Below are positions 32,253 to 32,340 of a stretch of 32,340 bases of DNA, piece by piece (position 1 is the first letter of the stretch; every line of letters begins with the position of its first letter). Made by a program: the position numbers and the translations under genes. Source of the DNA: an uncultured Burkholderiales bacterium. GTDB lineage: Bacteria; Pseudomonadota; Gammaproteobacteria; Burkholderiales; Casimicrobiaceae. Below the pieces are notes generated by a model, which ran no database searches, had not been told where the DNA came from, and saw nothing but the letters and a program-made list of their open reading frames with translations. Location: assembly GCA_937944385.1 (NCBI GenBank), contig CALDYQ010000032.1, forward strand, positions 1 through 32,340. The letters run 5' to 3'.

Positions 32253-32339
32253 GAACCCGAGAAGAGGGTTCGGTGGAGGGCGCCGCGGCGCGGCGTCCGG
32301 AACGACGCCCGGAGGGCGGCCCCGAGCGGAAGCGAGGGG
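32253..32339. other. Array of hairpin-forming sequences at the window end
   Basis: Four elements follow in a row. GAACCC/GGGTTC forms a hairpin (32253-32271). GCGCCGCGGCGC is a 12-bp palindrome (32280-32291). GGCGTC/GACGCC has the loop CGGAAC (32292-32309). CCCC/GGGG (32320-32339) has an inner GC/GC pair, tandem G-A mismatches and a GGAA tetraloop. No coding sequence is supported. It may be a dispersed repeat or a structured RNA; it continues beyond the window. Confidence 0.45.
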
Positions 32340-32340
32340 T

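Noticed and set aside
1-32340. CRISPR array, insertion sequence, prophage or integron
   Set aside because: There is no regularly spaced repeat, transposase, integrase or phage gene. The two tRNAs are intact and I see no att-like duplication of their 3' ends.

Overview
The window is high-GC DNA with no mobile element, CRISPR array or rRNA. It looks like a betaproteobacterial chromosome, probably Burkholderiales or a relative. This rests on the maf-methyltransferase-yceD-rpmF-plsX-fabHDG-acpP-fabF block, the lysC/tRNA-Ser(GCT) pair, an aat-bpt pair, a TctC/Bug-type binding protein and PrpE. The species cannot be named from the sequence.

Layout. (1) 1-3531, plus strand: the C-terminal part of a CobN-type chelatase with a C-terminal membrane anchor, then a MotA/TolQ/ExbB-type proton channel and a DUF2149 protein shaped like ExbD/TolR. 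This resembles the HmuS-type haem/tetrapyrrole systems more than cobalamin synthesis. (2) 3782-7306, plus: an MbnP-like copper-binding lipoprotein, its MbnH-like dihaem partner and an outer-membrane beta-barrel, with overlapping genes. (3) 7257-11491, minus: moxR-DUF58-tgpA, a MoxR AAA+ ATPase / transglutaminase operon. (4) 11512-16736, plus: a Tat-exported Rieske protein, the N-degron transferases aat and bpt, prpE and a prolyl-4-hydroxylase-like dioxygenase. (5) 16779-17756, minus: a TctC-type binding protein. (6) 17916-22521, plus: a zinc locus with AztD-like lipoprotein, His-rich outer-membrane barrel, zinc-binding protein, ABC permease and Zur-type repressor, preceded by two Zur-like boxes. 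No ABC ATPase is encoded. (7) 22527-24023, minus: tRNA-Leu(TAA), a tetrapyrrole-methylase-family methyltransferase and Maf/YceF. (8) 24158-30790, plus: the ribosomal protein L32 and fatty-acid synthesis block. (9) 30805-32340: lysC, tRNA-Ser(GCT), a long-stem terminator and an array of hairpins running off the end.

Two trace-metal islands lie within 22 kb, and their two outer-membrane barrels are visibly related although one sits with copper-handling and the other with zinc-handling genes. In both islands the periplasmic metal proteins carry lipoprotein signals with Gly after the Cys, which favours outer-membrane retention beside the barrel. My inference is a shared design: outer-membrane barrel + outer-membrane-anchored metal-binding protein + periplasmic partner. 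The ATPase-less zinc locus, the membrane-anchored chelatase with its own stator-like module, and the paired barrels are the most novel-looking parts.
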